Notes: generated from the letters alone by a model not told the origin. Positions 24,464 to 31,291 are shown, numbered from the stretch's first letter. The stretch is DNA of 64,000 nucleotides from an uncultured Clostridia bacterium (GCA_947087265.1 CAMUBY010000004.1:62001-126000); one strand, 5' to 3'. A program made the numbers and translations.

Positions 24464-25878
24464 AAAAAGTTTTATCAGGTGTTCTGTCGTTGCTTTTTTG
24501 CGCGGCGCTTGTCATTGTCATCGGAGTCGGTTCGAGTTGGTTCACGAATTTCAATATTCGGACTTGGTTTGACTCTTGGGGAAAAGGCGGCACGCGTTCC
24601 ACTTCGTTAAACGAAACGGAATATGCCGTTAATCGTCTTTCCGCGGAAACCGATTTACCGTATCAAGTCATTTATGAAACACATATCGGGCGTGGCTATT
24701 CGGAGCAAAGGGAATTGGATAACGTTTTATATGGGAAAGATACTATTTCGGTTGTTGAGCGCATTCAAACAACTGAGGGCGATTGGGTAGAACAAACTGT
24801 CTTTTATAATATACCGAGTAATTTAATAATTCATCGCCAATATTCGTATTTGCCTATTAACGTATATGTTTCGTATAATGACGGCGATTCTTTGATTAAA
24901 GAATTATACGGAACATTTGAAGTGTTGTTCGCGGTTGATACTGTATTTTGTGTAGACGAATTTCTTGTGGACTATCGTGTAAATGAAATTGTTCCCCCTG
25001 CTATGACAAGCGATTATGTGAGAAGTCTTATTGACAGCGGTAAAATAACTTCGTCAAACATTATGGCATCCGATTATTGCTATGCGGTTATAGATTTTTC
25101 CGACATTATCGCCAACGGTTTTTGTCATGAAGATTTCGGAACGACTGTTCGGGACTATAATGTAAAACTATGGTCGCGCGATGGTTTACTTTATGCCGCA
25201 TTAGGTAGAAGCGGTTGTTTGCAGTTGGCGGCGTTTGCCGAGTCTGTGCCCGATATAATTTTTGAACTAAATCATGAGGACGGCAACAACGAAAATATTA
25301 AACCGCTGATTTCTGGCGAACATGAGGAACATGAACATCCGCTTTTGTTTTCATTGTTTGAGGGAAATATTTCCCCGAATGGAATTACGGAATATTCCGT
25401 CGCGGGTTCTGAAACTCTTTTTGAGTGGCTCTCAACGTTTGAACCGAGTGTCCATAGGTGCGGTTCTGTGTGCGCGGTTTGTGGGCGTTGCTGTAATGCC
25501 GATTGCTTGGAAACAACTTGTAATAAGAAATGTACTTTTCAAGAACGGAGCGACCCAAATCATTATTGTGAAACTTGGTGCGGTGTTTGCGGCTTGTGCC
25601 GTGAACCGCATTGTACGGGAGTGAATTGCGTTGAAAAGTGCACTTGCGTTCCCGATAACCCCGATGACCCAAATCACGAGTGTAAATCTTTGTGCCCCGA
25701 TTGCGGTTTATGCCAAAACGAAAGTTGTACGGGAGTGAATTGCGTTGAAAAATGTAATTGCGTTCCCGATAACCCCGATGACCCAAATCACGAGTGTAAA
25801 TCTCCATGCCCCGATTGCGGCTTATGTCAAAACAAAAATTGTACGGGGGGTGAATTGCGTTGGGAAGTGTCTTTGTGA
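24460..25878 (+). CDS. pIII-like minor coat/adsorption protein, N-terminal part (frameshifted)
   Basis: 472 residues in this frame. An N-terminal signal or membrane segment (VLSGVLSLLFCAALVIVIGVG) is followed by a ~280-residue ectodomain. A Cys-rich region from about residue 328 is built of 38-residue repeats containing C-P-D-C-G-L-C and V-P-D-N-P-D-D-P-N-H. The frame leaves the repeat at a G6 run (25845-25850), and after 9 foreign residues meets TGA. Repeat spacing is 114 then 115 bases, proving one extra base. The rest of the protein continues in the +1 frame (next entry). Position before zot fits gene III of filamentous phages. Confidence 0.75.
   Translation: MKKVLSGVLSLLFCAALVIVIGVGSSWFTNFNIRTWFDSWGKGGTRSTSLNETEYAVNRLSAETDLPYQVIYETHIGRGYSEQRELDNVLYGKDTISVVERIQTTEGDWVEQTVFYNIPSNLIIHRQYSYLPINVYVSYNDGDSLIKELYGTFEVLFAVDTVFCVDEFLVDYRVNEIVPPAMTSDYVRSLIDSGKITSSNIMASDYCYAVIDFSDIIANGFCHEDFGTTVRDYNVKLWSRDGLLYAALGRSGCLQLAAFAESVPDIIFELNHEDGNNENIKPLISGEHEEHEHPLLFSLFEGNISPNGITEYSVAGSETLFEWLSTFEPSVHRCGSVCAVCGRCCNADCLETTCNKKCTFQERSDPNHYCETWCGVCGLCREPHCTGVNCVEKCTCVPDNPDDPNHECKSLCPDCGLCQNESCTGVNCVEKCNCVPDNPDDPNHECKSPCPDCGLCQNKNCTGGELRWEVSL
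25621..25860 (+). repeat. tandem 114-bp coding repeats in the adhesin gene
   Basis: Units begin GTGAATTGCGTTG at 25621, 25735 and 25850. Each encodes 38 residues with eight to nine cysteines. A degenerate older unit lies upstream (about 25459-25620). The third unit is preceded by six G where the others have GGGAG. Confidence 0.85.
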
Positions 25879-26323
25879 TGCGGAAATAACATTCCCTTAT
25901 ACTTGTGAAAAATGCGGACATATTTGCGAGTCTTATCAAGAATATTGGCTTCACCCTTGTTCTCCTGGCGGAGATGACGGGGACGAAACGGAGAAACCGC
26001 CTGTAACCCCCGATAACCCTACCGAGGGCGACGGTTCGGGTGATGACGGCAACGGCGATGACGGTAACGGCGGCGATAATAGCGGTGATGATAACGACGG
26101 AGAGGGGAATGGCGACAGTACAAAGAAAAAGTATGAATTGGGTTTCCCGAGCCTTAAAAACTTGAAAAATTTGTTTGATAGAGATTTTTGGACGGCGTTA
26201 TTTACCGGTAATGTTGAAGTTGATATTCTCGGTCTTGTTGTGTCGATTCTATGCACGATAGCGGGCATTGCATTGGTAGTCTTTGTAGTTGTTCAAATTA
26301 TCAAAAGAATTACGGGGCGATAA
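25745..26323 (+). CDS. pIII-like minor coat protein, C-terminal anchor part (+1 frame)
   Basis: The meaningful part starts at 25850, where the Cys repeat resumes in this frame (VNCVGKCLCDAEITFPYTCEKCGHIC). An acidic Gly/Asp/Asn-rich linker of about 50 residues follows, like the glycine-rich linkers of pIII. Then comes a C-terminal membrane anchor (VVSILCTIAGIALVVFVVVQIIK) with a basic tail. The ATG at 25745 only marks the open frame and is probably not used. With one base fewer in the G run both parts form a protein of about 620 residues. Alternatives are sequencing error, phase variation or a true null mutation. Confidence 0.7.
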   Translation: MKNVIAFPITPMTQITSVNLHAPIAAYVKTKIVRGVNCVGKCLCDAEITFPYTCEKCGHICESYQEYWLHPCSPGGDDGDETEKPPVTPDNPTEGDGSGDDGNGDDGNGGDNSGDDNDGEGNGDSTKKKYELGFPSLKNLKNLFDRDFWTALFTGNVEVDILGLVVSILCTIAGIALVVFVVVQIIKRITGR

Positions 26324-27139
26324 GTGATAACAATAATATTTGCACCCCCACGGACGGGGAAAACGTGCTTTTTAACCTATCAGGCGCGCGAAATAGCCTT
26401 TGAAAGAGAACGCACGCGGCTCATGCAAAACGTTATCTTTGAAAAGCAGGTAAACGGCTTTGAGAGTATCAAGACAATTCCGAAACACTGTGTATCGGCG
26501 AATTTTGATATGCAGTTGAGTAAATTCGGTTATACTCCTCGTTTCAATCGTCGTATAAATCCGTTTCGTTTAGGTTTTGATAATAATTTCGTGCGCACGC
26601 ATTTCAATATTCCTTATGAGGCGATATTTATAACAGAGGCGCAAAAGTATCTGAATAGCCGAATGAGTAAAGCATATCCCGATTGGCAATCGCGGTGGTA
26701 TGAGCAACACGGGCATGATAATCTTGATATTTTTCTTGATACGCAACGCCCTATGTTGATTGACGTGAATATACGCGAACTTGCGGAGTTTATCGAAATT
26801 TTGCGCATGGACGTCAAGAAAGATATTTACGGCAAGCCGAAATTCTTTACATGGCAGATACGCAGAATACCGCACAGTAGTGCGTTTGACTGCTATATGT
26901 CGAGCGGGAAAAAGGATAAAGATTGCTTTGTCGAGGACGAAGTACGCGCCGAGGGTAATTTTTGGTCTATGTACGATAGTCAAAATTGCAAGCCGAAATT
27001 CTATGCAGGGCATCTGAACGAGGATTTCGATTATAACGAAGCAGAGCCGACGGAGCAAACGTTGCAAGGGTATATTAAGTACCTGGAAGAGAATGACGAT
27101 GAACTTCCGAAAGGATTTTATAATATGAAGGAGAAGTAG
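26324..27139 (+). CDS. Zot/pI-like morphogenesis ATPase
   Basis: Zonular-occludens-toxin-domain ATPase (filamentous phage pI), which drives assembly and extrusion of virions through the membrane. It has 271 residues, starting at GTG directly after the adhesin stop. Walker A FAPPRTGKT (residues 6-14) and a Walker B AIFITEAQKY (near 105) with T-E-A-Q in place of D-E-A-Q are typical of Zot proteins. The usual C-terminal transmembrane segment is not evident, so this is a cytoplasmic-only version. It is the strongest single marker of an inovirus here. Confidence 0.9.
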   Translation: MITIIFAPPRTGKTCFLTYQAREIAFERERTRLMQNVIFEKQVNGFESIKTIPKHCVSANFDMQLSKFGYTPRFNRRINPFRLGFDNNFVRTHFNIPYEAIFITEAQKYLNSRMSKAYPDWQSRWYEQHGHDNLDIFLDTQRPMLIDVNIRELAEFIEILRMDVKKDIYGKPKFFTWQIRRIPHSSAFDCYMSSGKKDKDCFVEDEVRAEGNFWSMYDSQNCKPKFYAGHLNEDFDYNEAEPTEQTLQGYIKYLEENDDELPKGFYNMKEK

Positions 27140-27140
27140 C

Positions 27141-27479
27141 ATGAAGAAATTTCGTAAAGCGAAAGTGCGCGAAAACTACCACGAAACAAAAACTTTAATC
27201 AAGTGTCTACGTTCGTATTATGCAGTGTTTGAAGTAACGCTTGATACGCCGAACTATACGCCCGAAAAGTGTAACGTGAAAATTGCGTGGTACATTTTCA
27301 AGCGTTTGAAAAAGGCGTTGCGGCGGCAACGTGCGGGAAATCGGGCGTACCAACGTGAGCTCATGGAAAAAGAGTGGACGAAGTGGAAAGCAGAGCAGGC
27401 GAAAGCGTACGCAGAAGCGCGGGAAAGAAAGCAAGCGAAAAAAAATGCGACGGGGGCGAACTTTGAAAAGGACGGTTAA
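27141..27479 (+). CDS. basic phage protein of unknown function
   Basis: 112 residues, very basic, with a C-terminal Lys/Arg/Ala/Glu-rich helix likely to form a coiled coil (about 60-105). It follows zot by one base and has a GGAG ribosome site inside the zot end. No membrane segment or known motif. Confidence 0.65.
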   Translation: MKKFRKAKVRENYHETKTLIKCLRSYYAVFEVTLDTPNYTPEKCNVKIAWYIFKRLKKALRRQRAGNRAYQRELMEKEWTKWKAEQAKAYAEARERKQAKKNATGANFEKDG

Positions 27480-27717
27480 GGAAAAGGTAAACTATAACAA
27501 AGGACGGAAAACGGAGTTTTCGGGCGGCTATACGTTGGGCGTTATGCTGTACAACGATTATCCGAAGCAGAACGGCGAGGGTAAGAAGACTATCAATAGC
27601 ATTGTCGGAGACAGTAAAGAACTTGCGAAAGCGGGCGACCAATGGAGCAAGGGCGTTATGTGCGGAATGCGCGATGCGGCGAACGAGCGGAAAGCAAAGC
27701 GCAAAAGAAAAGGGTAA
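27445..27717 (+). CDS. small basic phage protein of unknown function
   Basis: 90 residues from ATG 27445, overlapping the preceding gene by 35 bases in another frame. The centre (FSGGYTLGVMLYNDYP) looks like a folded core and both ends are Arg/Lys-rich. The frame is open further upstream to 27331, but that stretch is a shadow of the neighbour. Weak ribosome site. Function unknown. Confidence 0.55.
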   Translation: MRRGRTLKRTVKEKVNYNKGRKTEFSGGYTLGVMLYNDYPKQNGEGKKTINSIVGDSKELAKAGDQWSKGVMCGMRDAANERKAKRKRKG

Positions 27718-27829
27718 ACACCTTTTTCTTAGTACGCTCCGCGCAGCGGTGTTACTCCCCGTAGGGGTGTTCAAGAAGCGAAGTAAACAAACAAGCGGAT
27801 AGAAATCGCAAGAGTATGAAACCCGACCT

Positions 27830-27864
27830 CACCGCCGCGCGGAAAGCCTGCGCGCGCGGCGGTG
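27830..27864. other. GC-rich perfect hairpin, packaging- or origin-signal candidate
   Basis: CACCGCCGCGCG (27830-27841) pairs perfectly with 27853-27864 around an 11-nt loop, with no T run on either side. A stable single-strand hairpin near the origin is what filamentous phages use as packaging signal or complementary-strand origin. Which of these applies is inferred. Confidence 0.5.
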
Positions 27865-27906
27865 GGCGGTTGTACGGATAGCGCAGAAAATGGCAAAACG
27901 ACAAAC

Positions 27907-28026
27907 CCCCGCCACATATATATCTGCGTCTATATGTGGCGGGGTGTGTTGTGCAGTGTTACACAACAAATTACACACTGTGCAACGTTACACAACTGAT
28001 TACACATTGTGTAATGCAATGTGTAA
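27907..28026 (+). other. candidate rolling-circle double-strand origin (nick hairpin plus iterons)
   Basis: A perfect 14-bp stem (CCCCGCCACATATA at 27907-27920 with 27931-27944) exposes the 10-nt loop TATCTGCGTC, a plausible nick site. Two tandem 29-bp units beginning GTTACACAAC (27958 and 27987, 24 of 29 bases identical) form Rep-binding iterons, followed by an inverted partial unit. The exact nick position is unknown. Confidence 0.65.
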
Positions 28027-28048
28027 CGACATTAAAAAGGAGTATTTT

Positions 28049-28771
28049 ATGGCAGATTTTCGTTGTCGGAATTATGGCTTGATTACCTATCATTCCGAGG
28101 AAACTATAAAAACAGTATTACAAACCTATGCAGGGCGCATTCGTCATTTCGCGTATATTCTGCATGATAAGGATACTTACGAACATGACGTTTACGAAAA
28201 GGATAAAAATGGAAATACTACGGATAAAATTTTACATAAAAAGGGCGAAACAAAAGAAAAGCATTACCACTTGTTGTTGAGCATGAATAACGCAATGACG
28301 CTTACGGCAATTCGTGCATTATTCCCGATAGGTGCAAATACGTTGGGGCAAGCGATACGCGATAAAGCCGATTGTTTTAATTATCTCAATCACAAAGACG
28401 CTCCCGATAAGTATCAATATCCCGATAAAGCAATTATTTGCGACGATTTCGATTATTGGAAAGGCATACAAAGCGGGGAAAGCGACGATAGGACATTAAA
28501 CATTATCGATGATATTATATCGGGCGTGGGCTTCCGTGAGCTTGCAAAGCGTTACGGGCGCGACTTAGTAATAAATTATCAAAAATATTGGTCGTTTGCA
28601 AAAAACGTGAAACGAACGGAATGCGCAAAAGTGGAAAACTTGCCCGCGGGCATGACGGCTGAAAATGTAAATGTGCATCAAGAAACAATCTTCGAGAACG
28701 TACACCCCGAAACAGGGGAAATATTGGCAGACTTTGAAATTAAAAGCCCAAACCCCGACGACTATTCATAA
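28049..28771 (+). CDS. rolling-circle replication initiator, Rep_2 (pMV158 RepB) type
   Basis: Nicking-joining initiator of phage DNA replication. From ATG 28049, preceded by AAAGGAG, it has 240 residues. Motifs of the HUH endonuclease class are the H-Y-H metal motif in EKHYHLLLS (near residue 73) and the tyrosine motif FNYLNHKDAPDK (near 110). The first 53 codons of the longer open frame lie over the origin repeats and are rejected. The C-terminal ~90 residues resemble the helical DNA-binding end of the family. Unlike pII of coliphages, this plasmid-type Rep occurs in inoviruses of Bacillota. Confidence 0.88.
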   Translation: MADFRCRNYGLITYHSEETIKTVLQTYAGRIRHFAYILHDKDTYEHDVYEKDKNGNTTDKILHKKGETKEKHYHLLLSMNNAMTLTAIRALFPIGANTLGQAIRDKADCFNYLNHKDAPDKYQYPDKAIICDDFDYWKGIQSGESDDRTLNIIDDIISGVGFRELAKRYGRDLVINYQKYWSFAKNVKRTECAKVENLPAGMTAENVNVHQETIFENVHPETGEILADFEIKSPNPDDYS

Positions 28772-28780
28772 GACAAAAAA

Positions 28781-28815
28781 TAAACCCCTTGCCGAAAATG
28801 GTAGGGGGTTTTCTG
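28781..28815 (+). terminator. terminator after rep
   Basis: AAACCCC…GGGGTTTT hairpin (about 28783-28812) with an imperfect inner stem, ending in T4. It separates rep from the promoter of the toxin-like gene 11 bases further on. Confidence 0.6.
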
Positions 28816-28825
28816 TTGCAAGTTA

Positions 28826-28854
28826 TTGACAATTATCAAATAGGCAGATATAAT
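28826..28854 (+). promoter_or_regulatory. promoter of the toxin-like mRNA
   Basis: Exact TTGACA (28826-28831), 17 bp, exact TATAAT (28849-28854). Transcription would begin at about 28861, the first base of the stem CCCGTG-TTTG-CACGGG (28861-28876). Confidence 0.88.
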
Positions 28855-28932
28855 GAAATTCCCGTGTTTGCACGGGAGCGGACAGGGCGACCTGTGGCGG
28901 TTAGCACTTCCTTAAAAAAGGGGGTGATACTT

Positions 28933-29037
28933 ATGAGTAATGGCTTAATTTTGTTACTGCTCGATTTGATTGGGCAAGGCGCATTAAGTTCGGTTACGGT
29001 AACAAAAGATACGGTAACAATACGCATAAAAAAATAA
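28933..29037 (+). CDS. 34-residue hydrophobic peptide, candidate type I toxin
   Basis: MSNGLILLLLDLIGQGALSS… with a hydrophobic N-terminal half able to enter a membrane and a basic C-terminus (RIKK). GGGGGTGA lies 7 bases before the ATG. The frame is open upstream to 28789, but the promoter and 5' stem lie in that stretch, so the short form is preferred. It does not match a toxin I can name. A small phage coat protein is an alternative, but it lacks a cleavable leader. Confidence 0.65.
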   Translation: MSNGLILLLLDLIGQGALSSVTVTKDTVTIRIKK

Positions 29038-29117
29038 ACCGCCCGTGAAGTCGAATTCGGAGCGGTTTCTACTTATCTGAACTAGGCTAACCGCCCATAC
29101 CGGTTTCGCCCTTGTTC
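29028..29117 (-). ncRNA. antisense RNA, candidate antitoxin (about 90 nt)
   Basis: On the minus strand, TTGACA (29147-29152), 17 bp, TATAAT (29124-29129), with a predicted start near 29117. It ends at the hairpin AAACCGCTC…GGGCGGTTT (29036-29068) followed by a T7 run. The RNA is fully complementary to the 3' untranslated part of the peptide mRNA and reaches its stop codon. No reading frame is needed to explain it. Confidence 0.7.
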
Positions 29118-29174
29118 GCTTTTATTATATACACCGAAAGGGGAATTGTCAACCCTTTTCTAAAAAATTCTTTG

Positions 29175-29200
29175 GAACTCACTGCGGTGGGTTCTTTTTT
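29175..29200 (+). terminator. terminator of the toxin-like mRNA
   Basis: GAACTCAC (29175-29182) pairs with GTGGGTTC (29187-29194) around TGCG and is followed by T6. It is directional (+), so the peptide message would be about 340 nt and include the 3' pairing element. Confidence 0.75.
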
Positions 29201-29489
29201 ACTTTTTCTTTCTCTTGTTTCTGGAAAAATCCGCATGTACGTGTAGCCCTTTTTCTGTTTTGTTGTAATTGAAAGAGGTGTTAACGTTTGTAGTTTTATT
29301 TACGGGTTGCTGTAATTCACGTTGTGCAACGTCGATTTTTACATTTTGGTCGTGAATTTTTCCATTTATTTTGTTTTTATTCTTTTCATAGTTTGGGCTG
29401 TTTGGGTCTAATTTAGAGCGTTTATCTCTTAATCTTGATTTTTCCTTTTCTGCCTTAATGATAGTTTTTTTTGGTGTCTTTCCAAACAT
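29199..29489 (-). CDS. basic coiled-coil-like phage protein, unknown function
   Basis: 96 residues, Lys/Arg/Asn-rich, with a helical first half (KAEKEKSRLRDKRSKL) and a basic end (RNKRKKK). It lies 16 bases downstream of the repressor gene and is probably cotranscribed with it; ribosome site AAGGAG. No family recognised. Confidence 0.65.
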   Translation of the reverse strand: MFGKTPKKTIIKAEKEKSRLRDKRSKLDPNSPNYEKNKNKINGKIHDQNVKIDVAQRELQQPVNKTTNVNTSFNYNKTEKGLHVHADFSRNKRKKK

Positions 29490-29505
29490 ATATTACTCCT
29501 TTGTA

Positions 29506-29778
29506 TTAAAAATTAACGTTGCCGTTATGTGTGCCGTTGTTCGTGTAGGTGTTTTTAACGGTGGGGGAAGTTTCGCGGAAATCTCGTCCTACAAGTTCAT
29601 CAAGTGTAATGCCGTAATAGTCGGCTAATTTTTCGCAATTTTCGATACTGGGGACATATGTGTTTCTTTCCCAGTAACTAATATTCTGTTGGCTTATTTG
29701 TGTTCTTTTTGCTAATTCCGTTTGGCTTAATTCGTGAATTTCTCTTTGATATTTAAGTGCTTCGCCGTAATTTCGCAT
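29506..29778 (-). CDS. XRE-family repressor of the prophage
   Basis: 90 residues: a Cro/CI-type helix-turn-helix at about 14-65 (LSQTELAKRTQISQQNISYWERNTYVPSIENCEKLADYYGI in the order expected for XRE proteins), then a short Asn/Thr-rich tail instead of an oligomerisation domain. GAGGT ribosome site. It faces an early operon across three copies of a palindrome, which identifies it as the likely lysogeny repressor. Confidence 0.88.
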   Translation of the reverse strand: MRNYGEALKYQREIHELSQTELAKRTQISQQNISYWERNTYVPSIENCEKLADYYGITLDELVGRDFRETSPTVKNTYTNNGTHNGNVNF

Positions 29779-29802
29779 TTTTTAACCTCAAAAAAAAATA
29801 TA

Positions 29803-29876
29803 CAAGTTTTTTTGTGAAAATACTTGACATACAAGTTTACTTGTTATATAATCTTATCAAATACAAGAATACTTGT
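29803..29876 (+). promoter_or_regulatory. early phage promoter with three repressor operators
   Basis: TTGACA (29824-29829), 17 bp, TATAAT (29847-29852), exact consensus. The palindrome ACAAGTTTACTTGT (29831-29844) fills the spacer. Variants lie upstream (ACAAGTTTTTTTGT, 29803-29816) and downstream (ACAAGAATACTTGT, 29863-29876). Spacing is about 28 and 32 bases. Binding of the XRE protein would shut the early operon and probably its own promoter. Confidence 0.82.
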
Positions 29877-29927
29877 AAATCAAATAGCCCAAAAGGAAAA
29901 AAATCAAAAGGGCAGGGGAGTAGAAAA

Positions 29928-30116
29928 ATGAAATTATATGAATTGTTGGATGCAGTTGATTTTCAAAGTGAAATACGGGTCGTTTATTTCGATTGGAAAA
30001 ATTTTGAACGTGTAGAAGTTTTTGACATGAAAAAGTATCGGGGAAATTCCATTAAGTTCGTGTATTCCGAAAATGATATTTTGTATATCGAAATCGAAGT
30101 AGAGGACGAAGAATGA
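29928..30116 (+). CDS. small acidic early phage protein
   Basis: 62 residues from ATG 29928, preceded by GGGGAG; the frame is open further upstream, but those codons cover the operators. Acidic C-terminus (IEVEDEE), no known motif. First gene of the repressed early operon, overlapping the next start by 4 bases. Confidence 0.7.
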   Translation: MKLYELLDAVDFQSEIRVVYFDWKNFERVEVFDMKKYRGNSIKFVYSENDILYIEIEVEDEE

Positions 30117-30346
30117 TACTTTCTGTTCATCGTACGGAGTACCGTGGGAATAAAGTTCGATACTTTGTAAAAGGGGACGTGCGCGATAAGTTGAGCCGTG
30201 CAAGTCTTTCGGGGAAAGGTTGTTCGCTTGTGATATTCGGGCGAGGTGTCGCGCATTTGAAAGACTTATCGGAAACCTCGTTCACTCTTACGGCAGGGAA
30301 TAACACAGTGATTGAATGTCCGTTATCTGCTGTAATGAAAATATAG
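30113..30346 (+). CDS. small early phage protein, unknown function
   Basis: 77 residues, basic, mostly beta-strand-like, translationally coupled to the preceding gene (ATGA overlap). No recognised family. Confidence 0.65.
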   Translation: MILSVHRTEYRGNKVRYFVKGDVRDKLSRASLSGKGCSLVIFGRGVAHLKDLSETSFTLTAGNNTVIECPLSAVMKI

Positions 30347-30423
30347 GTTTTTACCGCTTTGACGTCGAGCGGCGAAAATAAATAAAATTTTTAAGTCCTG
30401 TAAGAGCAGGCAAAGGAGCAGTT

Positions 30424-30711
30424 ATGAAAAAGGCAATTTTTTTGGGGGCTGTGAAAATTCACAGTTCAAAGACGGGGAAAGACTTCCGCAAGGTTGATTT
30501 ATTTACTCCAACTTTTAAGGACGAAAACGGGTTTACCCGCGGCGGTGTGGCAACGTATTTTTTGGGCGCGGATAGCACCATCGGCGACGGTATCGAGGTC
30601 GGGGCGGTTGTACTTCCTCAAATCGAGTATGACCCGTATAGCAATCGTGCAACCCTTACCGCGGTAAAACAAGTTTCCGCATCGCCCTATAAGAAAAGCG
30701 ATTTAGAATAA
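30424..30711 (+). CDS. candidate phage single-stranded DNA-binding protein
   Basis: 95 residues with a clear AAAGGAG ribosome site. The strand-rich sequence (FLGAVKIHSSKTGKDFRKVDLFTP… ending ASPYKKSDLE), small size and place in the early operon fit the gene V-type ssDNA-binding protein that filamentous phages need. It is not a recognisable Ssb OB-fold. The call rests on size, position and composition. Confidence 0.45.
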   Translation: MKKAIFLGAVKIHSSKTGKDFRKVDLFTPTFKDENGFTRGGVATYFLGADSTIGDGIEVGAVVLPQIEYDPYSNRATLTAVKQVSASPYKKSDLE

Positions 30712-30731
30712 TTCTTAATTCGGGGTGTGGC

Positions 30732-30956
30732 GTGAAATTTACTGTGGAAATGAATGCGGAAGAGTTTGACGAGTTCATGAATTATCGCAAAGACAAAGAA
30801 ACTGTTACCCGTGATTATAGGAGTTTTCAAGCCAAGGCTTACAATTTGCGTAAAGGCGTATTGCGTGCGATTAGACTTGACGAAAAGCAAAAAGAAGTCG
30901 TGCTTGATTACGAGGACGCGCAAGCGGTTGTAAAACTTGCTTACGAGGTGGTCTAA
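30732..30956 (+). CDS. small phage protein, unknown function
   Basis: 74 residues from GTG 30732, preceded by GGGGTG. Acidic N-terminus (EMNAEEFDEFMNYRKDKE), largely helical. No family recognised. Two bases before the next gene. Confidence 0.6.
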   Translation: MKFTVEMNAEEFDEFMNYRKDKETVTRDYRSFQAKAYNLRKGVLRAIRLDEKQKEVVLDYEDAQAVVKLAYEVV

Positions 30957-30958
30957 AA

Positions 30959-31291
30959 ATGGCAAACGGAAGGGCAGGCGCGCCAAAAGGCGGTCGGGTG
31001 CATTGGCTGTTGTGGAATTTAACAAGCGAATTAAAGCGCGCGTACGTTGTGCGCTTTGATTACGAAAATCATAATTATGCCTTAATACGTTATCCTGAAA
31101 GGAATGAAAGGCGAAATCCGATTGATGAATTTATAGTCATTAGAACTTCGGAATGCTGTTGGCGCATTATGTATTACCACTTTGAGCAAAGTTATTTTGA
31201 GTACGTTAGTGCAAAGACCTCAAACGAGGCGGTAAAACTCATGCAATCGATATTCGAGCGAATGAGCGGAGAAAGCGAAACAACTAAATAA
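30959..31291 (+). CDS. phage protein of unknown function
   Basis: 110 residues, aromatic- and Arg-rich (WLLWNLTSELKRAYVVRFDYENHNYALIRYPERN). Last gene of the early operon before the att-like repeat cluster. No signal peptide or membrane segment; function unknown. Confidence 0.6.
   Translation: MANGRAGAPKGGRVHWLLWNLTSELKRAYVVRFDYENHNYALIRYPERNERRNPIDEFIVIRTSECCWRIMYYHFEQSYFEYVSAKTSNEAVKLMQSIFERMSGESETTK

Larger units (their letters stand above)
27718..28048 (+). other. phage origin region: two perfect hairpins and iterons
   Basis: 331 bases without a credible gene, between the structural block and rep. It holds a GC-rich 12-bp hairpin (27830-27864), a 14-bp hairpin (27907-27944), and two 29-bp direct repeats (27958-28015) with an inverted partial copy (28015-28026). 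The rep ribosome site follows. The order hairpin, repeats, rep matches double-strand origins of pMV158-type rolling-circle replicons. Confidence 0.7.
28826..29200. other. type I toxin-antitoxin-like locus
   Basis: Seen: two consensus promoters facing each other (28826-28854 rightward, 29124-29152 leftward) and a 34-codon hydrophobic peptide gene between them. A rightward terminator lies at 29175-29200 and a leftward one at 29028-29068. A stem starts exactly at the rightward transcription start. The 5' end of the message (GGCGGTTAGC, 28896-28905; GGGCGA, 28885-28890) is complementary to its 3' end (29086-29095; 29106-29111). These are the features of Fst/par-type loci: stable folded toxin mRNA plus a short antisense RNA over its 3' region. 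Toxicity is untested. Confidence 0.72.

Noticed and set aside
25841..25860. Programmed -1 frameshift at the G GGG GGT heptamer in the adhesin gene
   Set aside because: The heptamer is in the right phase, but a -1 shift meets TGA immediately; the continuing frame is +1.
27890..28048. N-terminal extension of Rep from the ATG at 27890
   Set aside because: These codons run through the origin hairpin and iterons, and the internal ATG at 28049 has a strong ribosome site.
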